Origin: Diprion similis
Lineage: Eukaryota > Arthropoda > Insecta > Hymenoptera > Diprionidae
Assembly (NCBI RefSeq): GCF_021155765.1
Contig: NC_060116.1
Coordinates: forward strand, 7,874,001-7,938,000
DNA: 64,000 bases
Reading direction: 5' to 3'
A model generated the notes under the pieces. The model did not search any database. It was not told the origin of the DNA and saw nothing but the letters and a program-made list of their open reading frames with translations. Positions 42,386 through 53,379 of the stretch are shown in pieces. Numbering within the stretch: the first letter of the stretch is position 1; each line of letters begins with the position of its first letter. Made by a program: the position numbers and the translations under genes.

Positions 42386-42392
42386 TATAAAG
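42386..42392 (+). promoter_or_regulatory. TATA box of the cuticle-type gene
   Basis: TATAAAG lies 56 bases before the end of the 5'UTR at the start codon 42448. This puts the transcription start near 42416 and gives a leader of about 30 bases. TATA promoters with a short first exon are usual for highly expressed, stage-specific insect cuticle genes. Confidence 0.7.
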
Positions 42393-42447
42393 GTTGCGTA
42401 GGCTCATCCACAGAGTCACAGAAAGAGGCGGCATCGCAGAAGCCGAC

Positions 42448-43816
42448 ATGAATCCATTGATCGCGGTAAGGAAAGAGAAAAAACCTACGAAACACCAACC
42501 TGGGCCTACCGTCGGGATATAATATATATATACGTATAATACCGTTGCGTAGACACTGCACATTTCGAGTTGTCTCGGTCTACGAAAAGTGAAAGAAAAT
42601 AATAAATAAATCATGAATAATAATGAAAAGCGAAATAAGCGAAAGTCTCTCTATACGAAGTGCGAAAAATCGGGAATCGGACGAAATTTTCAATTCAGTT
42701 TTAACTTGACACAATCAGTGCGCGCTCTCTCGGTTACACGTATCGACAACGTGACGGATTGTATTCCCGGAGTGTCTGACAAGGATACAAGAAAATTTTA
42801 AAAAAACAAAGAAAGAACTCATTCCTTTACGATTCACGCCGCGTCGAAAGAAGACACAAGCCGAGAGAAACAGTGACTATAACTACAACTGATAGCACCT
42901 TGGATACCGCGAAAAGCAGTTCCATTAGTTGTTACGGCAAATCGGAATAACAATATCCATCGTCCTTGTCAGACTCTCCGGCGATCTGAATTCGGGGCGT
43001 AGATTGTGTAGAAATTTTAGTCACGTTCCAACCCTCGACTCGGTGATCTTCCAAATACCTACTAAAAATTTTCACGTCGGGTATCCCAATTTGTCCTCGG
43101 CTGAATTTTCTATAACAATGAAGACTCGTGTCCATAAATCTCTCGGAGAAATGAGGAATCTAGTCATCCCATAACTTCCATCCCACGTTCCCCTCGCTTC
43201 GATAAGCAACCGAAAAAAAGCATCCCAGGCCCAATGCCAGTCTCATCATCTTCTTCCTCTGTTACAGTGCATGGTTGTGGCCCTAGCCGGGCTTGCTCTG
43301 GCTGAGCCCCCAGTATCCTCGGGATACAGCTACAGCGGTCCCAGCGCGATCGCGTCCCTCGGTGGCTATTCCATCGGAGGCGGTGGTGGCTACTCCCACG
43401 GAGGTGGTGGCGGCTACTCCCACGGAGGCGGCGGCGGCGGCGGCGGCGGCGGTGGATACACCCAAGTCAGTACCGGATACCAGACCAGCGAAGGCGCTTC
43501 CGTCGACGGAGCCCTGCTCGAACAAATCCGCCAGATCCTCCTGAAGGAGGAACTCCAGTCCCAGCAGAGCGGCGGATTTGGAGGCAGCGGCTACGCACCC
43601 AGCTCAAGCTACGGTGCCCCGTCTCCACAATACGGCGTCCCCAGCCCGCAATACGGAGTCCCAAGCTACCAGACCCGCGTCGTCGGCGTTGATCTCGAGG
43701 GAATCAGACAGGCCATCCAGGTCGCCCAGTTCAACCAGATCACCCACGGACCCAGCTTCAGCGGCTACCCAAGCGGACCCAGCAGGCCAAGCGGCAGCTA
43801 CGGCGTCCCGTTCTAG
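42448..43816 (+). CDS. Glycine-rich secreted cuticle-type structural protein (2 exons)
   Basis: Exon 1 (42448-42465) encodes MNPLIA and ends at GTAAGG. Exon 2 (43268-43816) follows a TTACAG acceptor in phase 0. The product has 188 residues. The signal peptide MNPLIACMVVALAGLALA should be cleaved before Glu19. The mature chain has a Gly/Tyr/Ser/His block (residues about 38-69, units of the GGGGGYSHGG type). It then has a helix-prone segment (VDGALLEQIRQILLKEEL, 85-102), a proline-tyrosine repeat (YGAPSPQYGVPSPQYGVP), a second helix-prone segment (VDLEGIRQAIQVAQ, 147-160), and a Gly/Pro/Ser tail. A very short first exon that splits the signal peptide is typical of insect cuticle genes. I see no chitin-binding R&R consensus, so it is a low-complexity structural protein of cuticle or another secreted matrix; the exact class is not settled. 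Confidence 0.88.
42466..43267 (+). other. Intron of the cuticle-type gene
   Basis: Runs from GTAAGG to a pyrimidine-rich acceptor ending TTACAG. It is 802 bases with no recognisable content. Introns splitting the signal peptide of cuticle genes often carry enhancers, but nothing specific is visible. Confidence 0.85.
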
Positions 43817-43965
43817 GCGATAACTATAAAGAACTAGAATAGAGAAGAGCAGAGGCAACCGTCGACGAATTCCGCGCATCAACTCCGGGGAGAACGATAT
43901 GACGAAACGGCGTATAACCGGCAAAACGAAACCTGCTATTATGACCGGAATTGTGCTCTTTACGT

Positions 43966-44010
43966 CCTGCCTTGATGAAGACTGAACAGTCGTAGCTTCA
44001 TCAGGGCAGG
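43966..44010 (+). repeat. Strong hairpin in the cuticle gene 3'UTR
   Basis: CCTGCCTTGATGAAG (43966-43980) and CTTCATCAGGGCAGG (43996-44010) pair over 15 positions with one T/G wobble. The 15-base spacer contains a further ACTG/CAGT pairing. It lies 150 bases after the stop codon, within the predicted 3'UTR. It could act as an mRNA stability or processing element or be a small-RNA precursor; both are inference. Confidence 0.65.
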
Positions 44011-44615
44011 ATTTGGAGGCTGAAGAGGATGATCGTCAGCCCTGGAATAAGATGAGACGCCAGCATTCGCGGATTGGTACTGAGACCTGATCGACGCAGA
44101 CGAACCACACTGTTGCCTTATAATTAATCGCATATAGGCCGAACATCAGCCAATCTTCTTTGCGAGGATACTAAAAATCCAAGAAGAGAGATCGGAGTAA
44201 AAATTCGGTCTCGATTTCGCGCCATTCTTTCAAATTGCGCGCTGTAAATACAGCACAAGAGTTTTAGATATATAATGGGGAGAAGTTTGGGTTGAGATTC
44301 TCTTGGGCATTCCGAGCAACTGGGACTTATTTTTAGTGCCAGAAGATACAAATGTGAAACAAACAAGATTTAAACTGACACACGGAAATATTTGAGTCTC
44401 ATACCCGAACGTGCACACCTGATACACAAAAAACACACACGATCAAACATATACATGCAAAGTACACACAAACACTCCTGAGAGAAAAGGAGAACATCAA
44501 CACACTGTACGTATGAGGAATACACGCGAGTACGATATTTTTTTACATTATTTGTAATATCTTTATTATATTACGCATTTTTTATACCTGTATAAAGGCT
44601 TTTTTTGTAGAAAAA

Positions 44616-44621
44616 AATAAA
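44616..44621 (+). terminator. Candidate poly(A) signal of the cuticle-type gene
   Basis: AATAAA in an A-rich stretch 800 bases after the stop codon; the first good signal seen after the gene. Confidence 0.5.
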
Positions 44622-47600
44622 AAATAATACGTCGCCACCGTTAAACAAACGTCGTCGTCGTTTTTCCTATCCGGCCCCGTTTCCCACCCCAAAATAACCA
44701 GTTTAGTTCGCCAATCGCGATAAGGCTTCTTTCTTCTTTGTTTTTCTCTTTTTATTTATCTTCATTTTATTTTATTTTTATTACGCTCAGATTTTTCGAA
44801 AGGACTGCCTTTCTCCTTTCACTTAAGACTGTACGATCGAATGAGATCCCGTTGCCCCGAGCCATGCGATATTCACCAATCTTGTAAATTGTTCAGAGAC
44901 GCTGCTTCTCGTAAAGTTGAAATACTTATGTACAATACTGTGTATTTTTCGAATACGTGTTACGCGGAATCGATATCTTCTACGGAATGTGCGGATGACG
45001 ATATACCCAACCGCCATGGAAACTTTCATATCTATTCGCGATGCGGAGTATCGAGGTATGGGAGATATACGTTTAACTCCCACGGATGTGGAACGGAGAA
45101 AGAGCTTTCCAACGGTACATTGGCCGTTGTCTCCTTCTTCCCCCCACCGAGTATAAATCTCCCCGTCATTAAAACTTCGAAAGTCGACCGAAATCGTGAA
45201 ATCGCAACATCTCAAATATCTTCGCGATATGCATATCATCGATGCCGCGGGGCTATTTTTCAACCGTCGCACGTCGCACGTCCCTGTACAGGCGGTAATT
45301 AAAAAAGCAAAACTATGCGTTGGCCAACATAATGATTGCAACACCGCGGACGAGTTACAACGATAATAATAAAAAAAGAAAAAAAGCAACGATACTGCAA
45401 CCTGCACCTAAACACGATACCGGAAATCAAGATCCGGCTCTTTCTCTTTTTCCTATCAATTACAATCTCTCTTCCTAGTATAACTCGCTGCACCTTTTCT
45501 ATGGGAATTGGGTGCGCAAGGACAATGCGTGTACGTAGGTATACGCTTACGCAAGCGTAATGCAAGTACTAAGAGGTATACATATATCTAGGTACCGACA
45601 TAACACATGCGATGCGAAAGTTGGGTATAATGGAAGTGGAAGTTCATTCGGAAGTGAAAAAGTAAGTGAGTTCAGACCAGTTTGCGAGTAAGGAAAAGGA
45701 CCTGCACAGTTTTTAGGTGAGAAAGTGCGAGGCACCTCCAGTCCGGCTGACGTCACGAGGTGATGCTGAATCAGGGGCGAATTTCCTCGATAAAGGCGGG
45801 TATTATAGCGTGAGAAATCACGCGAACACAAAAAATTTTCGGCTCTTGAAGGATTACGGCATTCCTTGGTTAATCAGTAATTACACTTCGAGACCCCCCA
45901 CGAAAGCATTTTAAGCCCTCGGGTACTGTCGATGTAATTCATGCCACTCGTCTTACTCGCTGTACCTACACCGTATTTCAGCCTTGCGTCAAGCCTCATT
46001 TCTCATATCCCCTCGGCCATACGTGAATAGCCATACACGGTATTACGTATGTATGTATTCAAGTATGCAAAGTTTTACCCGTAAAAGGAGGGCGAATGAT
46101 CAGCGTCAAAAGCAGCTTCGCTTGCGGAGAAATCTCCTCGCGTATAGTCATAATTGCTCGGGATTTTGAATTTCCAATCGTTACGAACACGCGACTGGCC
46201 ATTTCTTGCCGCCGATGATCGTGGAGTGACGTGATACATCAGTGATGGGGAAATACTCCGGCTCTATACACGTGTCGTGCACACCTATTTGAAAAGCATT
46301 GAATTACTTCTCGGGGAAGTTGTTCGTGAATTACGAGGGAAGACGCGAAGGCATGGATGTGTGAGGCAATTATTATTGATAAGTCTTACGCAAGGGCAGC
46401 AACACCCTGCATCTCCGATCGGTGCAGTTTCTTGCTTAAGAAAATGGAAATGCTTGCTGAAAGGAGAACATGCGGACTGCAGGCGAATGCAGCCTCGATC
46501 ATGCCCGAGTAACGAGTTGATTACTTCACGATTTCGATCCCACGGAGGTAAAACTGGGCTTTGGACCTTCGGTTAGCTTCTTATTAAACCAATTAACAAG
46601 CCGGTGGCTCATTGTCTGGAAGACAAGAAAAATTTACCCAGCGAAACACGCGCGGGAATCCGCAAGTTTTGAAATCTGGGCATTCAACATTTTTCTCGTA
46701 TCGTAGTTCGCGCGGTTTACTTTCGTTATTTTACGAAATGCAACTCTTCTATATACGTATACAAAGTCCTTTTTTTCTCTCGCACGATGTAATTGCTTCT
46801 ATACACGCAACATCGAGTCCAGCAGTTCTTTTTATCCCGCATTTTTTATGAAATTAAACTAACCGCAGATATAGATACTGCACTGGCATTTTTTTTCGAT
46901 TCGTCTACTCATTGGCTATTCTCACGAAGAGTCAGGCGACAGGATTTATCACTGTAGAAATACTTTCGGGACAATTGTAGCAGCAGTGACGTCAGTTTCT
47001 GGGCCAATTCACGCGGTGTTGCCGAACGAAAGTGAGGTTTCGATCCCTCCCCACCATCGAGACGCGGTCAAGATTGTTGAAAGTAAGACCCAGCGTGAAA
47101 TTTCGCAAGAGTTCTTCATTTTATTATAATGTAGGTATATATAAGTGGAAGGCGTATATAACTTGGCTTTGTATTCGGATCAGCATCTGCTGGGTTCTTC
47201 ATAAAAATATGTTGCATTATACATTATAATTAAATAACGAGCGAAACGTGCCTTGATGGTTTAAACGATGTCATCAAGACAGGGTCCTATAATAACAGTC
47301 AGAGTTTTAACGACGATTCTGCCTTTAATTCTCATTTTCAATTTTCAAAGCAGTAACGTAGTAATGTATAGTAATATGTATCTATTTTGCATACCCATAG
47401 AATACCTGAAGAAGTTGAATTTACTAAATGAGTTTCTTAATGCGACTTTTTCTAAACATGAATCATTATATTAATGTTACAAATTTCAGTCTAATAAAAA
47501 TCGGTCGAACACGTTACAGTGTACAAAAATGTTATATTCTCAGTGTTATTATGCTCCAAATTCAGGCAAAACACGTTCAATTTTTTCGAGACGACGAATA

Positions 47601-48426
47601 AACTTTGAAATATTGTAACGTACAGTCTAAATATGCGAAATCTTGTGATATTTACTCAAAGCTGTTTAATTGTAGGTAAAACTTACCGCTTGGAATCATT
47701 TGAATATATTAGTGGACCTCAACTTGTTCGCTTATGCAATTAAGTTACAATTGCGTGTGGCGTCTTCTTTCAATAACGATCATTATGCACTACTGAGAGT
47801 CAACAAAACTGGCTATTATGGCCTTCCCGCTTGTTTGTCGTTGATTCAAAATCCAAAATCTTCTTTCCCTTTTGAAAAATTGATAAGTATGCTTTAGAAT
47901 ACGATATTACGACATAACAATCCGTTGATACTCCCAACCACATTCGTCCTTTTACATTGATGAACAACACCAATAAGGGAAATGCATAACAATACGCAAT
48001 TAGAAATACAAATATTACATTTTATTTATAAAATTACAGTGATCTTACGGCACGTGTAAATCATGTCCTTTAATGTGAGCCTCAAATATGCACGGCGTTA
48101 ACCGACATTCATCGCATGTCCGATGAAATCTCAAATTCGTTCGATTATGTTATGTTCGTTCGCGATGCATAAATTTCATCCCAGGACAAGTTTGACGACG
48201 ATTGTTAAAATATTCAAAAATATCAGTGGAACTGTAACAGAAGCATCGATTTCTCATATAAATAGCGGTTTAAATCCCTAAATGAGTTGCATAAATAATA
48301 ACATATTTTACAATCATACTTACACCTTGCTACAGTTCTGATGGAACGAACGAGATTCAGCAATTGGGATCTAATTGTTGGCGGCTCGCCGAATCCCTGA
48401 ATATTTTGTTGCGCGCTCCATCCCAC

Positions 48427-48953
48427 TGCGCATGCGGAATAATTTATATTAAAATGGCGTCTGCGCAACAATGTCAACAATGGCACGTTTCGAGGTTAGG
48501 TAGCTTAAAATTCAGCCGTCTATCAATGTAGACGCTTTTAGTTGCGTTCAAATCGAATGAAATTAGCCGCGCGTCTAGTAACTCGACAACGAATGAACTC
48601 ACGCAAAACGTGAGAAAATCACAGATGCACGAACTGATTGTCAGAGACGAAAGAACTTGACACGTCACACGAAGCGCCGAGGTTAGGTCGAGTGGAATGA
48701 TTTGATAAAAAGTCGACAGAGAGGCTGCCTGTTATTCTGCTAATCGACTACTTACTTTTTACTAGAAACCGCTCCTCGTGTAAAACGCATACCGCGTTTA
48801 AACACAGCAGCGTTGCTTCGAATAAGGTCCATAACGTGAACGCCATGTTGATGTAACGTTTGATTTGACATGCGAATTCAATCGCTATACGCATATTTTT
48901 CCCGTCTTGTGCTGCCATCTTGACTGCGCATCAAGAAACACAAACTGCGCATG
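48427..48953. promoter_or_regulatory. Cluster of NRF-1-like palindromes, possible promoter
   Basis: TGCGCATGCG at 48427-48436, TGCGCAA at 48462, TGCGCATC at 48925 and TGCGCATG at 48946 resemble the NRF-1 (insect Ewg) half-site TGCGCA. GCCATCTT at 48914 and an AAATGGCG at about 48452 resemble ATGGC-type promoter motifs. AGGTTAGGT occurs twice (about 48496 and 48681). The density suggests a housekeeping-type promoter, but no coding exon is recognised next to it. Confidence 0.35.
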
Positions 48954-51900
48954 ACGCTCGTGTCTCTTCTCTGATGTTAATATTACTCAACGTTGCCGTG
49001 AGTCATAAATTCGTACCATTATCCGACTTGGTAAATTTCTGTATTGCCAGCTATGCCACTGACGGTAATGAAAAAATCTAACAGCTACTCTTCGGATGTA
49101 AACTCAGTGATTAACTGAGAGATTTTAGGGTGAAGTGAAATGAAAGTATGACTCGTTGTTCGAGGTCATTTTCGTATGAACTTAGATCGCATGATGCGTA
49201 TAACATAATCACATACAACTACACCTTATTCAATTTTTCCTATGATTAACATGAAATTCATGTTCCATACGTTAAGGTTTATCGTTAATACAGTAAGTTT
49301 TTACCGTCCCGATTGATCCATGATCGCGTTTCTCGAATTACTCATAAACAAAGTCATCATAAAATTCAATGGAGAATATGATGTCTCGACAAAAAATTTT
49401 TGTTACCGGGGTTTGCCAAATACGTTGAGCCAAAATATAATGGATCACATTGCTAAAGTTTGTGACGATTTAACCAGTTTTTAAGTGACCGTAATTTACG
49501 GTATTCGGTTGCGGCAGAAATAAATTTGCTTTCAATACGTAAGAATATTTAAACAACGATCTGTACTTAATAAATTATTCTATGCGAAAGTGGAGATAAA
49601 TTTATAGCCTTCGTTTTTGAATTATATAAAGAAATACGAGTTCGCGCATTGAAAATTCTGGCATATACGTGGTAACTGGACAGCAATGCCGTAGACAAAT
49701 TTTTTCTGCACCCTATAATAATGACGTATTTATTCTATATTCAATCGCAACGATATGTCAATTATTCATGAAACAAATAAGAACTGGCGGACAATAAAAA
49801 AAAAAAAAAAACTGTTATTTATGGAACAGTACCATCGGATAAAATACTTTTTGTTATTCTCAATCCGTTACACAATCATACTCTTACATAACAGGTTATA
49901 TATTTCTGTGTACCTTATACGATTGTTCAGAGAATATAACGTTTATCGATCCTATCTCAGCGTTGAAAGTCTTCTAACATCAAGATAAGGAATATCTCGT
50001 TATTGTAAACAGTCTAAACGATCTCAGGAATAACGAAACTATTTTTATGATTCAATGCGGCGATGGTGCGAGATCAAGATTAAAGTATTTCGATTTCCTT
50101 AGATACTGCTGCATCAAAGTTCCAGAAGATAAATTTTCAACGAGATTTCAAAGCACTGCAGAGTTACACGAATAGCGACCTAACATACAACTTGTTAAAG
50201 CAAGCAGAACATTGATTCAATTCAATAGTAATTCGAATTAATTATTATCGGGCCATTGCAACTCGGTAATAAATGCTTTTTGGAGAGATTTCGAAAGTGT
50301 TTTGAACATTATTCGTTCTTCTGGGTGCCACCAACAACAACAATTCATCCTTCGGTGTCGTTTGACGTTAATAAGACTTCGCTGTTGCACTAAACCAACC
50401 TAATTCTAGCTTCGTTACGACTAACCAGATTTGAGAAGACTTGCACGTTATTTGAAATACTGAATCAAGAAACTTGTGGTATTGGCGTACCTCTATGGAA
50501 CTTATTTTACAGCGTTTGTTGCCTTGAAATTTCTTCCTTTTTTCGTAAGCCGCGAAGAACATTCAAAAAATATAAATAAAATTACTCTTCGTTCTTTTGC
50601 TATTTTTCCAGAAAATGAATAGCAGTAGCGTTAAAAAACGGACTGTACATGAAACGCATTCGCATACACCGTAGTTGTATACACCATTGAAGGTGCAGCA
50701 GCTTTTGAAACGCAGCGTGCCGCTACAATCAATAATCGCATCCCGCCATGAGATCTCCCCATTCGCGTTTTCACCCTACCTCGTGTTCTTCGCTCCCCTT
50801 TAGCCTGAGGCTCATATAATTCCTCCCTTAGATTTTAGACTATGTCTGCGCTGCATTCTGGTTTTAAATATCTTCTTAAATAACAGTATTCCGACAAAAC
50901 GAGGTGAACAATACGACATGGACGTACACATGTCAATTTATCTGCAAATTGCCGTAAATGATTGAGCTCTTGCTTTATTCTACGTGGGTGCAATGTCACA
51001 GCCAGTGCAATGCAAATGTAAATTGCATTAGATATGTATTCGACAGAGTCGATGTGTCATCTCATCAGATGCAACTCGTAGTTGACTGTCAACGGGTCAT
51101 CCTTTGCGAGACAATAAAAATTCCAAGGGAGTCTGCAAGACGTCTTGAAATTGTATCACAATAAGTTACTGCATTGTTTATTTGTAACAATGTAATCTTT
51201 CGTTATACTTCCGTAGCGTTAATCGTTGTTCTTTTGAATTTTCAAAAGCTATTGGACTCTGAATTAGGACTAGAATACGTAACGCATAATTATCATTAAT
51301 TTTAGATAAAATCGGCAATAAAAAACTTCTTCAGTGACTTATTCGTGCAAAGAACGATCCGAATGTAAATCTTCTGACTCACACCCACGCACGCCTGAAA
51401 TACGCACATATCTACAGGAATTTATATTGGCAAAAAGAAGCGAATGCCGACCAAAGCACGCGGGCGTACCTAGGCTTCAGCCCTGCCAAGCAACCACCAA
51501 ACGAATAGCCGTCAGTGTCGACCGCGCGCTCAGGAAAGTCTGACGCTTTGCCGTTGGGCCTCGTCGACGTTCCAACATGTGACACGACACTAAATCTGCG
51601 ATAAGAGTAGATGCTTGGATTCGTGGTAAAAAGTGTTCCAATTTTTTGTATAAAAAAAATTGTGTCCATCGTGAAAGGTTTCTAAGAATAATCCCTAATC
51701 ATCTTAGCAGCGAAAAGTTGGAGAAAAATCCCTCTCGGAAATCCTACAATCAAACAATAAACCGACATATGAAAGTGCCGAGTGCTTTTCCATATGGCGA
51801 GAAACGGTCGTTCTCTGTGATGTAACATTGAAACGATTTTGTTAGATTACCAGATTTTGTGACATTCATAGCTCGCGATTTTAAATCACTCATTTGGCAT

Positions 51901-51984
51901 TTATAAGATTATTCAAATTTGATTTACGCAACATTGTTATTGAAATTGTTGCCACTATGAGGACCTGAGGTAAATTTTAGAAGA

Positions 51985-52112
51985 CCCTCGCGAAAAAAAA
52001 TTCATATTGGATGTAAATTCGTGCCCTCAACTTTTTTCTTATGGCAATTTAGCATTATCTATGACTTGGGGTTACGAGTTTTCACCCAAGTTGAGGGTTT
52101 TTTTCGTGAGGG
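51985..52112. mobile_element. Nested inverted repeat, MITE-like
   Basis: Outer arms CCCTCGCGAAAAAAA (51985-51999) and TTTTTTTCGTGAGGG (52098-52112) match at 14 of 15 positions. Inner arms CCCTCAACTT (52024-52033) and AAGTTGAGGG (52088-52097) match perfectly. The arms begin with the same CCCTC, as in foldback or MITE elements. The element is about 128 bases and has no coding capacity. No clear target-site duplication is seen, so transposon origin is inferred. Confidence 0.45.
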
Positions 52113-53379
52113 GATGACTGGAAATTCAGGGTTCACACGATCCAAAACCACCTCGGAATAAAATCCAAAATAATTAGAACAGTTTGGTTGGGGTAGCAGA
52201 TAATCACACCACCGGACACTGTACCGTAGTATTTTCTTCTAAAGTTGTTCCGGAGAAAATTGTTTGGAAGAAATGTCAGACACTCATTTTCATGTTCTCA
52301 TCGCCAAATAAACAATCCTGGCCCCAACATCCATAATGAAAATCCAACAAATAGCACGTTGAAATGAGACATCAATTTTGCTGCGCGCTGGCCGCTGATT
52401 ATTCCGGAAATTATTTTAGTTTCACAAATATTTGCACTCAAGCAAAGTGTAGGAATCCGTGTGTTTGTACAGGTGAATATTAGCAAGCGTCCCTGCGGGT
52501 CAGTAATCTTTTGTGTACAAGCAAATTCGAAGATTCAAACTACGAAGCTAAAATTATACTCTTAACCGCGATTTGAGAAAACAACACGCGCTGGATTCAT
52601 TTACTCACGATCAGTACTAAGAGTTGACCCCTGGACAACAGCTGTGTGTCTTCTTTGTCTGGTGTCCGGTTTACCCGGTTTGTTCGTGATTATCAAAGCC
52701 GTAATACGTTTTTGCATCTCCTCAAATGTTCAAATTAAAAGTTTCCTTTGAATTGTTCGTTGAATGTTATTCGCCTAAGAACCCCTTAAATGAAATGTTA
52801 GCACGAGTGCCTAGGCATGAGATCGCGCGATATTGTCAGGGGATGTTGGTTGAGGGTATTTGGAATGGCGCCAGACGTGTAATAAAGTGAGTAATTTATA
52901 TTTCAGAGTGCTCGCTGGATCGTGGGCCAAGTAATCGATAAGGGGACGATTCGCCTGGTCAACTAAAAATATTTACGCTCATCTCTGACACTTCGTGATC
53001 AGAGAAGCAATCACGTATGTCCATATAATGGTGGAGAAATTCGAGATCGTTGTTTGATTTTGTGGAAGCATGGAGAGCACGTAGCCGTTGATCAGCTGTA
53101 GTAATTCTCTTCGTCCTCGCGTGTAGTTACACGGGGCGTATCCAAGGGGCTAATGATAGCATGACAAATTATACCAATTGGACACGTGTTTGGAAAGATA
53201 ACCTATTTTCTAACTTCCACATACGGCACAATAAGATGAGATAGAAATCTTAGCTCGAAATTGTCGAAATGAGTTCTTGATCTAACAATAAGATCAGAAG
53301 TTGGAAAATCGTCCAAAACCGCAGTACGAGATAGTATTAGGAAGATTGCGAATCGCCAAACTGCAAATTAATTGTCAAA

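Larger units (their letters stand above)
44640..53340. other. Intergenic stretch between the cuticle-type and SLC12 genes
   Basis: No gene can be supported. Overlapping frames of 153 (plus) and 194 (minus) codons at 44.82-45.41 kb have no recognisable similarity. An NRF-1-like cluster lies at 48.43-48.95 kb and a nested inverted repeat at 51.98-52.11 kb, both listed separately. The remainder is AT-rich. Confidence 0.5.

Noticed and set aside
44823..45407. Overlapping long frames of 194 codons (minus) and 153 codons (plus)
   Set aside because: Both strands are open over the same stretch, no family is recognised, and the start of the minus frame is a T-rich run read as Phe/Tyr; most likely a stop-poor patch.
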